From the NCBI GenBank assembly GCA_029961055.1, contig JASBVM010000023.1, positions 124,001 through 188,000 on the forward strand: DNA of 64,000 nucleotides, in the 5' to 3' direction. Of the stretch, positions 54,937-62,690 are shown one piece after another. Numbering within the stretch: the first letter of the stretch is position 1; each line of letters opens with the position of its first letter. The translations under genes and the position numbers were made by a program. The notes under the pieces were generated by a model. That model ran no database searches, had not been told where the DNA came from, and saw only the letters and a list, made by a program, of their open reading frames with translations. The stretch is from Bacillota bacterium (GTDB taxonomy: Bacteria > Bacillota > Sulfobacillia > JAIMAT01).

Positions 54937-56073
54937 GCCGCCAGCACCTCCTTCAGGGCGGCGACGTAACCGTCCAGCTCGGCCCGGCTCCGCTTCTCGG
55001 TCACGGCCACCAGGAGCCGTCGCTCCCATCCGGGGCGGACACGGCCGAGCGGGAAGCCGGCCAGGAAGCCCTTCTCCAGCATGGCGCCCACCACGCCCTC
55101 GGCCTCGCGCTCGAACTCCACCACGAACTCGTCGAAGAAGGGGCCGCCCAGGGGCAGGCGGACGCCGGGCAGCCCCGCCAGCTCGCCGGCCAGGTAGCGC
55201 GCCTTGAGCGCCGACTGCCGCGCCACCTCGCGGAGCCCCGCCGGACCCAGGGTGGCCAGGTAGATGCTGGCGGCCAGCGCCACCAGCGCCTCGTTGGTGC
55301 AGACGTTGGAGGTGGCGCGCTCGCGGCGGATGTGCTGCTCCCGCGCCTGGAGCGTCAGGACGTAGCCGACGCGGCCGTCCACGTCCCGGGTCTGCCCCGC
55401 GATCCGGCCGGGCATGCGCCGGACGAACCGCTCGCGCGCGGCCAGGAAGCCCAGGTAGGGCCCGCCGAACTGGAGGTGGCTCCCCAGCGGCTGCCCCTCG
55501 CCCACCGCGATGTCGGCGCCCAGCTCGCCCGGCGACGCCAGCAGGCCGAGCGCGACCGGGTCGACGACCAGGATGGCCAGCGCCCCGCGGGCGTGGGCCG
55601 CCTCGATCAGCGGCCGCGGATCCTCGATCAGCCCGAGGAAGTTGGGCTGCTGGACGACCACGGCCGCCACGCCGTCGTCCACCCTCTCCGTCGCGCCTGC
55701 GGCGATCCGTCCCCCCGCCTCCGGCAGGGTCTCCAGGCGGAGGCGCGGCCCGCGCGCGTAGACTTCGGCCACCTCGCGGTAGAAGGGGTGCAGCGTCGCC
55801 GGCAGGAGGAAGCGCTCCCTCCCGGTGACGTTGGCCGCCATGAGGAGCGCCTCGCCCAGGGCGCTGGCGCCGTCGTAGAGCGAGGCGTTGGCCACCTCCA
55901 GGCCGGTCAGGCCGCAGATCATGGACTGGTACTCGAAGATGGACTGGAGGGTCCCCTGGCTGACCTCCGGCTGGTAGGGGGTATAGGCGGTGAGGAACTC
56001 GCCCCGGCTGACCAGGCTGTCGACCACCGCCGGCACCCAGCGGTCGTAGGCGCCCGCCCGGGATGTAGCTCAT
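54933..56073 (-). pseudogene. gcvPA: Glycine dehydrogenase (decarboxylating) subunit 1, N-terminal deletion with frame shift
   Basis: The expected start is ATG 56073, overlapping the gcvH stop as ATGA and reading MSYIPG, which matches the normal GcvPA N-terminus. Directly after, the sequence jumps to [19 protein letters not shown], normally found near residue 80, in a frame shifted by one base. About 70-75 codons are missing. The rest is intact from GTG 56036 (367 residues): [76 protein letters not shown]. Either a real deletion that would disable the subunit (unless the GTG product works) or a sequencing/assembly error. Confidence 0.8.
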
Positions 56074-56465
56074 GCCCCGCCCTCCGCCTCGACCAGCGCC
56101 CGGTAGCCGTCCGCGTCCAGAAGCGCCTCCGCCTCGGACGGATCGTCCGGCTCCAGCCGGACCATCCACCCCTCCCCGTACGGCTCCTGGTTCACCTTCT
56201 CCGGACTGTCGCTCAGCGCGCCGTTCACCTCCAGCACGGTGCCGGAGAGGGGGCTGTACACGTCGGAGACCGACTTGACCGACTCGACCACGCCCAGGGA
56301 CTCGCCCGCCTTCAGGTGGCGGCCCACCTCCGGCAGCTCGACGTAGACCACGTCTCCCAGCTGGGACTGCGCGTAGTCGGTGACGCCGATGCGCGCCTTG
56401 CCGCCCTCCTCGAGCCGGACCCACTCGTGCTCGCGGCTGTAGCGCAAATCCTGCGGAACCTCCAC
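56070..56465 (-). CDS. gcvH: Glycine cleavage system H protein
   Basis: 131 residues. Lipoyl domain with the lipoylated lysine K64 in [17 protein letters not shown], preceded by [20 protein letters not shown] split across 13-32 and followed by [14 protein letters not shown]. It carries the aminomethyl group between P, T and L proteins. In B. subtilis gcvH is elsewhere; here it lies between gcvT and gcvPA as in many clostridia. Confidence 0.97.
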   Translation of the reverse strand: MEVPQDLRYSREHEWVRLEEGGKARIGVTDYAQSQLGDVVYVELPEVGRHLKAGESLGVVESVKSVSDVYSPLSGTVLEVNGALSDSPEKVNQEPYGEGWMVRLEPDDPSEAEALLDADGYRALVEAEGGA

Positions 56466-56478
56466 GCCCCTAGCCTCC

Positions 56479-57639
56479 TCACCGCGCCGCCTTGGGGCGG
56501 CGGTAGAATGGCAGCTTGACGACCTCGGCCTCCACGGGGCGCCCGCGGATGACCACCTGGAAGTGTTCGCCCGGGGCGGGCGCTTCGCCTTCGATCAGGG
56601 CGAGCGCCAGGTTGGCCTCCAGCGTCGGCGCGTAGGAGCCGCTGGTGACCACGCCGGCCTTCCGCCCGTCGCGCAGGACCTCGTAGCCGTGCCGCGCGAC
56701 GCCCCGCTCCACCATGCGGAGCCCCACCAGGTGGCGGCGGAGGCCCTGCCGGCTGGCCCGCAGCAGCGCCTCGCGCCCCAGGAAGTCTTCCTTCTCCAGC
56801 TTGACGAAGCGCTGGAGGCGCGCCTCCAGCGGGTTGACCCCCTCGTTCAGCTCCTGGCCGTAGAGCGGCAGGCAGGCCTCGAAGCGGAGGGTGTCGCGGG
56901 CGCCGAGCCCCGCCGGCACCAGCCCGCGGCCCCGGCCCGCCTCCAGGAGCGCCCGCGCCAGCCGCTCGATCCGGCCGGCGTCGGCGTAGAGCTCGAAGCC
57001 GTCCTCGCCGGTGTAGCCGGTGCGGGAGACCAGCGCGCTCACCCCGGCGACGGTGACGCCGTCGAGGAAGCGGTAGCTCCCGACGGAGTGGACCGGCGCC
57101 TCGGTCAGCTCCTCCAGGATCGCCTCCGCCTCCGGCCCCTGGAGCGCGACCTGCCCCCAGCGGCCGGTCTCGTCCTCCACCTCCGCCTCGAACCGCTCCG
57201 CCAGCCGGCGCAGGTGGAGAAAGTCCTTCCCGGTGTTGGCCGCGTTGACCACCACCAGGAAGGAACCCTCCCCCCTCCGGTAGATGACCGCGTCGTCGAT
57301 CACGCCCCCGTCGGCGTTGCAGAACGGGGTGTAGACCGCCTGGCCGACCTCCGCCCCGGCCAGGCGGTTGGTGGCCGCGTAGTCGAGGAGCTCGGCCGCC
57401 TGGCGGCCCCGGACGGCGATCTTGCCCATGTGCGAGACGTCGAAGAGGCCGGCGGCGCGGCGGACCGCCCGGTGCTCCTCCACGATGCCGGCGAACTGGA
57501 TGGGGAGCGACCAGCCGGCGAACTCGCCCATCCGGCCTCCCAGCTCCCGCTCCCATTCCCAGAGCGGCGTGCGGTGCAGGCCGTCCGGCCCGGTCCGGCC
57601 GTTGACCGCCTCCTCGTTTCCGTTCGGCGCTGGCTCCAC
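56479..57639 (-). CDS. gcvT: Aminomethyltransferase (glycine cleavage T protein)
   Basis: 386 residues from GTG 57639; the conserved part begins LHRTPLWEWERELGGRM at about residue 21. Motifs: FAGWSLPIQF, GLFDVSHMGKIAV, TRTGYTGEDGFEL (SRTGYTGEDGFE near 210-222), GLGARDTLRFEACLPLYG and the C-terminal VTSGSYAPTLEANLALALI. Transfers the methylene group to tetrahydrofolate. First gene of the gcv-glyA operon. A TATGAT box and a strong hairpin lie in its leader; no glycine riboswitch is seen. Confidence 0.96.
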   Translation of the reverse strand: MEPAPNGNEEAVNGRTGPDGLHRTPLWEWERELGGRMGEFAGWSLPIQFAGIVEEHRAVRRAAGLFDVSHMGKIAVRGRQAAELLDYAATNRLAGAEVGQAVYTPFCNADGGVIDDAVIYRRGEGSFLVVVNAANTGKDFLHLRRLAERFEAEVEDETGRWGQVALQGPEAEAILEELTEAPVHSVGSYRFLDGVTVAGVSALVSRTGYTGEDGFELYADAGRIERLARALLEAGRGRGLVPAGLGARDTLRFEACLPLYGQELNEGVNPLEARLQRFVKLEKEDFLGREALLRASRQGLRRHLVGLRMVERGVARHGYEVLRDGRKAGVVTSGSYAPTLEANLALALIEGEAPAPGEHFQVVIRGRPVEAEVVKLPFYRRPKAAR

Positions 57640-57663
57640 GTCCCATTCCCCCGCTCCTCGGGC

Positions 57664-57699
57664 AGGCGGCGCCGGCGTGGGAGGCACGCGGCGCCGCCT
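57664..57699 (-). promoter_or_regulatory. Leader hairpin upstream of gcvT
   Basis: Perfect 11-bp inverted repeat AGGCGGCGCCG / CGGCGCCGCCT (57664-57674 and 57689-57699) with a 14-nt loop, located between a -10 box and the gcvT start. No U-tract follows, so it is not a standard attenuator. Confidence 0.45.
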
Positions 57700-57727
57700 C
57701 GTCCCGGACGGTTGGCAACCCGCGCCT

Positions 57728-57733
57728 ATCATA
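57728..57733 (-). promoter_or_regulatory. Promoter -10-like box upstream of gcvT
   Basis: Minus-strand TATGAT, 5 of 6 matches to the -10 consensus, 89 nt before the gcvT GTG. The -35 region is unconvincing. Confidence 0.35.
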
Positions 57734-57791
57734 GCCGATGAGCGGCGGGCCGTTCGGCGCGGTGCGCCCCGGTACGCCCGGGCGCCCGCCT

Positions 57792-58589
57792 TCACCAGGG
57801 GCGGGCGGCTGCCCCCGCGGGGGGAAGGTGTCGCCCGAACCAGAGCCGCGTCCGGTACCAGGCGTCCTCGGCCGCCCGGGCGGAGAAGCTGGGCCGCTGG
57901 TCGCAGAAGAAGCCGTGCTCCGCCTCCGGGTAGAAGTAGATGGCGTGGGCGACGCCCGCTTCCTCCAGCACCTGGTCGATGCGGCGGACGTGCGCCTCGG
58001 GGATGGAGCGGTCGCGGCCGCCGAAGAAGCCGATCAGGGGTGGCATCTCGCGGGGGAGGCCCGCCGGGCCCGACTCCGGCAGCAGGCCCGGGACGATGCC
58101 GCCGCCGTAGTAGACGGCGGCGACCCGCAGGCGGCCCGGCCGCCGGCTGGCGAGAAGCCAGGTGAGGCGGCCGCCCATGCAGTAGCCGACCGCGCCCAGG
58201 CGCTCCGCGTCCACCTCCGGTTGCGCGGCCAGGAAGTCGAGCGCCGTCTCCAGGTCGGCGAGGACCGCTTCCTCGGTGAGGCGCGCCATCAGGGGGCGGG
58301 CGGAGGCGAAGTCGTCGTAGCCCAGTCGGAGCCAGCGCCCGTCCCGCCAGTAGAGGTCGGGTGAGACCACCGCGTAGCCCAGCCGCGCGAAGCGGAGGCA
58401 GACGTCGCGGATGTGGTCGTTGACGCCGAAGGCCTCCTGGATGACGAGGAGGCCGGGGGCCTTGCCCCCGCCGCCCGCGTCCGACGGGGCGGGCGGGACG
58501 TACCAGACCGGAAGCGGCGTGCCCTCCGGCGCACCCGGCCTGCGGGGCGCCTCGGTCTCCCGCCCCGAGACCTGAGGTTCCACGATCAT
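57792..58589 (-). CDS. Dienelactone hydrolase family protein
   Basis: 265 residues from ATG 58589, with GGGAGGTGGAG upstream. Alpha/beta hydrolase of the dienelactone hydrolase family: LLVIQEAFGVNDHIRDV (catalytic-triad support glutamate), the cysteine nucleophile in VGYCMGGRLTW, the aspartate in GFFGGRDRSIP and the histidine in EAEHGFFCD. Substrate unknown; many such proteins are general esterases. It is adjacent to, but probably not functionally linked with, the gcv operon downstream and the mobile-element remnant upstream. Confidence 0.92.
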   Translation of the reverse strand: MIVEPQVSGRETEAPRRPGAPEGTPLPVWYVPPAPSDAGGGGKAPGLLVIQEAFGVNDHIRDVCLRFARLGYAVVSPDLYWRDGRWLRLGYDDFASARPLMARLTEEAVLADLETALDFLAAQPEVDAERLGAVGYCMGGRLTWLLASRRPGRLRVAAVYYGGGIVPGLLPESGPAGLPREMPPLIGFFGGRDRSIPEAHVRRIDQVLEEAGVAHAIYFYPEAEHGFFCDQRPSFSARAAEDAWYRTRLWFGRHLPPAGAAARPW

Positions 58590-58710
58590 GCTCTCCACCT
58601 CCCTGTTGAGTGCATTCTCGGTGGGCTCCGGCAGCGCGTCGAGCACCGGGCCGAAATCGACGGCGACCACCGCCTTCTCGCGCCACGTGATAGGCTGGTC
58701 GACGTCGGAG

Positions 58711-58815
58711 GACCTCCGATTCGAGTACGTGGAGGGGCCTTCTATTTTCTACGACTACAACCGCCGTCGTCGGCGGCACCCGACGCTCGGCTACATGACT
58801 CCGGAGGCGTTCGAA
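58711..58815 (+). mobile_element. IS3-family transposase remnant (C-terminal end)
   Basis: On the plus strand this reads RFEYVEG, then FYDYNRRRRRHPTLGYMTPEAFE, the characteristic C-terminal integrase-core end of IS3-family transposases (consensus FYNRxRRHSxLGYxSPxxFE). Nothing upstream or downstream is transposase-like, so only about 35 codons survive. The frame then runs into the start of the LysE-type gene. Evidence of past transposition at this boundary between the gcv/hydrolase region and the Tad locus. Confidence 0.8.
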
Positions 58816-58834
58816 GGGGGGTGCCAAGGGGCGG

Positions 58835-59458
58835 ATGGTGATGCCGAGTGCTTTCATGACCGGATTCGGGTTCGGCTTCGTGGTGGCCGCCCAGGTCGGC
58901 CCGATCTGGCTCCTATGCGCCCGTAGCGTCCTGCGCGGCGGGTTTGCGGTCGGCGTGGCCATCGGGGCCGGCGCCGCCCTGGTGGATCTGCTCTACGCAG
59001 CTCTCGGAGCAGCCGGTGCCGCCCAGGCTCTGCTCATCCCGCCGCTGCGAATGGCGCTGGGGCTATTGGGGGCCGCCGTGCTCATCTACCTCGGGGCGAA
59101 GAGCTTGTGGTCGGCTTTCCGGGTCCGAGCGGGTTTAGAAGCCGCCGAGGAAGTCTCTTCCCCGAGAGCGGCGTTTCGCACGGCTCTCGTGGCCACCGCT
59201 TCGAACCCCTTGACCATCGCTTCCTGGGCGGCGATTTTCACTGCGGCGTCGACGGCCAAGGTGGCCGGGTCTCCGATAGGTCTGATCGTGGGTGTCGGTC
59301 TGGGGTCCTTCTCGTGGTTCTTTGTCCTGTCAACCGTCGCGTCGCTCATCCGCCGCCGTATTCCCGAGAGCGGCTTGCGGATCGTGGACGGTCTGTCGGG
59401 TCTCGGCCTCGTCGGGTTCGGCTTGATACTCGGTGGAAGGAGTCTGGAGAATCGCTGA
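58835..59458 (+). CDS. LysE/RhtB family amino-acid exporter
   Basis: 207 residues, the only clear plus-strand gene. About six membrane helices: FMTGFGFGFVVAAQVGPIWLL split at start, VGVAIGAGAALVDLLYAALG, LLGAAVLIYLGAKSLWSAF, and the SNPLTIASWAAIF motif near 121-133 that is diagnostic of the LysE superfamily (NPxxxxxW). Exports amino acids or related compounds; substrate unknown. It uses codons less biased to G/C than its neighbours by eye and sits next to an IS3 remnant, so recent horizontal acquisition is likely. Confidence 0.92.
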   Translation: MVMPSAFMTGFGFGFVVAAQVGPIWLLCARSVLRGGFAVGVAIGAGAALVDLLYAALGAAGAAQALLIPPLRMALGLLGAAVLIYLGAKSLWSAFRVRAGLEAAEEVSSPRAAFRTALVATASNPLTIASWAAIFTAASTAKVAGSPIGLIVGVGLGSFSWFFVLSTVASLIRRRIPESGLRIVDGLSGLGLVGFGLILGGRSLENR

Positions 59459-59510
59459 AGCCGGCATCCACGGTGTTGGCGGTAGAGCATCCGGAGGTCG
59501 TCCAGCCGCT

Positions 59511-59776
59511 GCGTCCCCAGACCACCCATTCCGCCTGCCGCCGCTCCTTCCGCCAGGCGACCGTGTTCGGAGAGGGGCGCCTCCGCCCCTGAAGACCCGC
59601 AGGGCCGAGCCGACGTCCCGCTCGGCCGCCCGTGCAGGTAGAACGCCAGCTATCCGAGACGTCTCGCATGCGCCGCGCGATCAGCGGCAGGATGCGGCAC
59701 TCGAACCGCTCAAAGGGGGTGTAAATGCCGAGAGCGGTCCCCTCCTCTGAGAGCAACCGGCGTCCCCAAACCACCC
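59511..59776. repeat. 17-bp direct repeat pair
   Basis: GCGTCCCCAGACCACCC at 59511-59527 recurs as GCGTCCCCAAACCACCC at 59760-59776 (16 of 17 identical). One copy lies outside the long inverted repeat and the other in its spacer. Likely part of the same decayed element. Confidence 0.6.
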
Positions 59777-59857
59777 GCGCCGTGCCCGGGTACGGATCCC
59801 GCGGAGCGGTGTTCCGAGTGCCGCATCCTTGCCGCTGATCGCGCGGCGCATGCGAGA
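59662..59857. repeat. Long imperfect inverted repeat
   Basis: Left arm 59662-59706 (45 nt) and right arm 59811-59857 (47 nt) are reverse complements except for two single-base insertions in the right arm; they read TCTCGCATGCGCCGCGCGAT and so on in the left arm. The 104-nt spacer is unrelated. Total 196 bp. Could be the ends of a small non-autonomous element or a duplicated inverted fragment. No target duplication is obvious. Confidence 0.85.
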
Positions 59858-59896
59858 CTGCCGAGGGCGGCGGCCGGCCGTCGCAGCCGGGACCGG

Positions 59897-60442
59897 TCAG
59901 TTGCCGCCCCCGGTCCCGGCGGACGGATCATCCCAGAAACCGGGCCGCTCCATCACGCTCGCATCCCCCTGGACCCGGATGGGCACCTCCCGGCCCGCCA
60001 GGAAGAAGCTGTGGGCCCGGACCCGGATGCGCACGCTGACGGTGGGGTCCCGCAGGAGCCTGCCGCTCCAGGGGTGACGCCGCGGGGCGCCCGCGTCCGC
60101 GTTGATGGCGAGGCTCTCCAGGTCATAGCGGTCGCCGGCGAGAGCCTCCCGGGCGTTGGCGTCGGCGACCGCCCGCGCCGCGGCCTCGGCCTCCCAGGTG
60201 CGAAGCCGGCGCTCTCCCTCCGCCAGCCGCTCGAGATCGAGCTCCTGGACGCCCGCCAGAGCGCCCAGGTCCGCCGCGCTCTGGGCGAGGGAGTGGAGGA
60301 CGAAGAAGCGGCCGACGTCGGCGACCAGCGCCAGGACGAGGAGGAAGGCGGGGAGCGCCAGCACGAACCAGGCGCTGACCGCCCCCCGCTCTCCCCGGCG
60401 GCGGGGCGACCGGCGGGCCGGCCCCAGGCGGTGCCGATTCAC
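59897..60442 (-). CDS. TadG-like pilus assembly protein
   Basis: 181 residues from GTG 60442 (GTGA overlap with tadE). A basic N-terminus (RRSPRRRGERGAVSAWF) leads into one membrane helix (ALPAFLLVLALVADVGRFFV), then a Tad-G-like extracytoplasmic region with HSLAQSAADLGALAGVQEL, the typical pseudopilin or minor pilin pattern. The C-terminus has a beta-rich part (VSVRIRVRAHSFFLAGREV). Last gene of the Tad operon in this window. Confidence 0.82.
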   Translation of the reverse strand: MNRHRLGPARRSPRRRGERGAVSAWFVLALPAFLLVLALVADVGRFFVLHSLAQSAADLGALAGVQELDLERLAEGERRLRTWEAEAAARAVADANAREALAGDRYDLESLAINADAGAPRRHPWSGRLLRDPTVSVRIRVRAHSFFLAGREVPIRVQGDASVMERPGFWDDPSAGTGGGN

Positions 60443-60885
60443 CAGGGCTCACCTGCCCGGTCACCCAGCCGCTCGCTCCGGCTGATGGTCTCGCTCTTCA
60501 GCGGAAGGCTGCCCCGCCCGGCGATCCGCGTCAGCGGGTGGTGAAGCTGCCTCTCCGTCTCCACCCGGACGTGGACCAGCGTCCCGTAGGTGGCGTGGCG
60601 CGGCCAGATCTCGATGCGGGCGCGGGCGGGGTCCAGACCACCCGCCTCCAGCTGCTCCCGGACGACCTGGTAGGCGCCGGGAGAGGCCCCGCCGTCGATC
60701 GCCGCCCGCCGGCCGCCGGTCCGCGCCGCCTCGGCCACCACCAGCTGGGCGTTGAGCACCGCGCCGAAGTCGACGATGGCCACCAGGAGGACGACCAGGA
60801 GCGCGAGCACCAGCGTGAACTCCACGGTCGCCTGGCCGCGCTCTCCCCCTCCCCCGCCGTGCGCCCGCCCGGCGGGCCGGTTCAC
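60439..60885 (-). CDS. TadE-like minor pilin
   Basis: 148 residues from GTG 60885, overlapping the flp stop by 4 nt. Short leader ending GERGQATVEFTLVLALLVVLLVAIVDFG split across 16-43: the G-Q-A-T-V-E-F motif is the TadE processing site with glutamate near +5. C-terminal domain about 100 residues with GTLVHVRVETE. Minor pseudopilin of the Tad/Flp system. Confidence 0.85.
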   Translation of the reverse strand: MNRPAGRAHGGGGGERGQATVEFTLVLALLVVLLVAIVDFGAVLNAQLVVAEAARTGGRRAAIDGGASPGAYQVVREQLEAGGLDPARARIEIWPRHATYGTLVHVRVETERQLHHPLTRIAGRGSLPLKSETISRSERLGDRAGEPW

Positions 60886-61151
60886 TGCGCGTTGACGATG
60901 GTGTCGGTCAGGTCCGCGATCCGGTCGCGGAGCGCCGTTCCGAGCGTGCTCAGCGCGGTGATCAGCACCACGACCACGAGGGCGAGCAAAAGCGCGTACT
61001 CCGCCGTCGACACGCCCCTCTGGTCGCCCGCGCCGGCTCGGTCGCGCTCCCGCCAGCGGCCCGCCGCCCGCCAGAGCCGGTGGTAGGCCCGCACCTGGAC
61101 CGCTCGTGCCGCCTCGGCCACGCGCTCCACCCGACCACGGAAGATCTGCAT
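60882..61151 (-). CDS. Flp-type pilin precursor with long leader
   Basis: 89 residues from ATG 61151. The mature pilin part begins after G46 in QRGVSTAEYALLLALVVVV: cleavage after glycine with glutamate at +5 (E51) and tyrosine at +6, the Flp/Fap signature. The C-terminus is about 28 residues beyond the hydrophobic helix (TLGTALRDRIADLTDTIV), normal for Flp. The leader of 46 residues (ends RERDRAGAGDQRG) is much longer than the usual 10-20. Confidence 0.85.
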   Translation of the reverse strand: MQIFRGRVERVAEAARAVQVRAYHRLWRAAGRWRERDRAGAGDQRGVSTAEYALLLALVVVVLITALSTLGTALRDRIADLTDTIVNAQ

Positions 61152-61292
61152 GAGAACCGACCTCCTCGCGCCATCCGGCGCCGGATCTGCCGCCTGGAAG
61201 GCCTGGCGGGGGTCCTCCCGCAAAGATGGAAAGGGAATCGGGGACTCTCAGGAACAAGGGCGGCACCTCCCTGGAAGGCTCCTTCCTCCGGC

Positions 61293-61952
61293 TCATCCGA
61301 AGTCGGCCAGGAAGCGGAGCAGGCTCGGCACCAGCACCACCACCAGGATCGGTGGAAGGAGGAAGGCGCCCGTGACCAGGGTCAGCTTGAGCGGCAGGAG
61401 ATCGATCCGGCGCGCCTGCCGGGTCGCCTCCTCCTCCAGCGCGTCGGCGGCGATGGTGCGGAGCGTCTCCGCCACCGGAGCGCCAAGGCTCTGGCCCAGG
61501 CGAAGCGTCCGCTCCAGGCCGCGCAGCTCGTCCAGGCCCAGCTCCGCGTGCAGCAGGCCCAGGGCGTGGAGCGGCTCCTGGCCGCGCTCGATGCGGTCGG
61601 CCACCTGGCGGAGCGCCTCGCCCATGGGGCCGCGCACCTCCTCCCCGGTCAGCCGCACCGCCTGCAGCAGGTTGAGTCCGGCCTCGCTCGCCTCGGCCAG
61701 CAGGTCGAGCGCGGCGACCAGCGAGCGGCGCGCCGCCTCCCGGCGGGCTCGCCTCTGGCGGCGCTGCCGCCAGAGGTCGAAGAGGTCGAGGCCGGACCGG
61801 CGCGAGACCAAGGCGGCCCGGCGCAGCAGGCGGCTCAGCCGCGGCAGCCAGGCCGCGCCCGGGTCGAGGGCGAGGATCGCCAAGGCGGCGGCGCCGCTCC
61901 CCAGGAGCGCCAGGCCCAGAGGGAGGGGGCCGGGGAGGACCGGGAGCTCCAC
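61293..61952 (-). CDS. tadC: Tad pilus platform protein, TadC/GspF family
   Basis: 219 residues from GTG. N-terminal helix ALLGSGAAALAILAL, then a GspF domain with LDLLAEASEAGLNLLQAV near 83-100, and C-terminal helices LLPLKLTLVTGAFLLPPILVVVLVPSLL split over 185-213. Inner-membrane platform component. It follows tadB with 3 nt between genes. The 141-nt gap to flp shows no clear promoter or terminator. Confidence 0.88.
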   Translation of the reverse strand: MELPVLPGPLPLGLALLGSGAAALAILALDPGAAWLPRLSRLLRRAALVSRRSGLDLFDLWRQRRQRRARREAARRSLVAALDLLAEASEAGLNLLQAVRLTGEEVRGPMGEALRQVADRIERGQEPLHALGLLHAELGLDELRGLERTLRLGQSLGAPVAETLRTIAADALEEEATRQARRIDLLPLKLTLVTGAFLLPPILVVVLVPSLLRFLADFG

Positions 61953-61955
61953 GGC

Positions 61956-62690
61956 TCACACCCCCTCCGGACGCGTCAGGCGACGGGTGACCAGGACGCC
62001 CACCGACCAGGAGGCGAGCGCGTACAGCAGCGCGATCCGGCCCATGGGCGATCCGGCCAGCAGGGGGAGCGGGCTGGTGCCCGTGGCCGTCAGGAAGAGG
62101 AGCAGGAGCGGCGGCATCGCCGCCAGGAAGCGCGCCGTCCAGCGCGCTTCCGCCGTCCTCGCGGCCAGCTGTGCGCGCCGGTGCCGCCGCTGGCGGAGGC
62201 TCTGGCTGAGCCGGGCGAGGGCGAGCCGGGGATCGCCTCCCGTCCGCCGGTGGAGGCGGAGCACCTGGACGAGCCGGCGGGAGCTCTCCTCGCAGCCGGG
62301 GATTTGCTCCAGGTGCGCCAGCGCCTTCCAGAGCGGCTGGCCGCTCCGGTAGAGACCGACCACCTGGCGGAGATGGGGTTCCAACGCGGGCGGGGCGTGC
62401 TCCGCCGCCTGCTCCAGCGCGAGGAAGAGGCTCGCCCCCGCCCGGAGCGCCTCGGAGATCTCCAGGATGGCGCTCTCCATGGCCTCCTCCACGCCCGGTT
62501 CGGGGCGTCTCCGGCGGACCGCCTCCCGGAGCCGGCCGGCGAGCCGGCCGACCGGGTCCGCCCAGCGCGCGGGCCGGCGCCCGAAGAGCGCCGCCAGCCG
62601 TCCCGGCGCCCGCTCGCCGCGGAAGGCTTCGAAGGCCGCCACCGCCAGCGCCGCCGAGCCGCTCATGCCCAGGAGAAGGAAGGCGTTCAC
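61956..62690 (-). CDS. tadB: Tad pilus platform protein, TadB/GspF family
   Basis: 244 residues from GTG 62690 (GTGA overlap with tadA). Signal-like first helix AFLLLGMSGSAALAVAAF, GspF domain with ISEALRAGASLFLALEQAA near 84-102 and TGGDPRLALARLSQSLR, and two C-terminal helices (MPPLLLLFLTATG, IALLYALASWSVGVLV). Forms the inner-membrane base with TadC. Confidence 0.88.
   Translation of the reverse strand: MNAFLLLGMSGSAALAVAAFEAFRGERAPGRLAALFGRRPARWADPVGRLAGRLREAVRRRRPEPGVEEAMESAILEISEALRAGASLFLALEQAAEHAPPALEPHLRQVVGLYRSGQPLWKALAHLEQIPGCEESSRRLVQVLRLHRRTGGDPRLALARLSQSLRQRRHRRAQLAARTAEARWTARFLAAMPPLLLLFLTATGTSPLPLLAGSPMGRIALLYALASWSVGVLVTRRLTRPEGV

Larger units (their letters stand above)
59459..59896. 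other. Gene-free, repeat-containing stretch
   Basis: 438 bases between the LysE-type gene and tadG. Short frames are present on both strands but none resembles a known protein. The region is dominated by a long inverted repeat and a 17-bp direct repeat (listed separately), suggesting decayed mobile DNA. Confidence 0.6.

Noticed and set aside
53416-56424. An apparent 1002-codon GcvPA-GcvPB fusion frame
   Set aside because: The first half is the wrong frame across gcvH and gcvPA; it only joins gcvPB because the frame has no stop. The real gcvPA reading is in another frame.
57640-57791. Glycine riboswitch before gcvT
   Set aside because: The leader is too short for the tandem form and lacks the conserved core; only a simple GC hairpin is present.
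59346-59774. 142-codon minus-strand frame beside the inverted repeat
   Set aside because: It runs antisense into the LysE-type gene, and part of its translation arises from the repeat arm itself; no recognisable transposase domain. Kept as decayed DNA rather than a gene.
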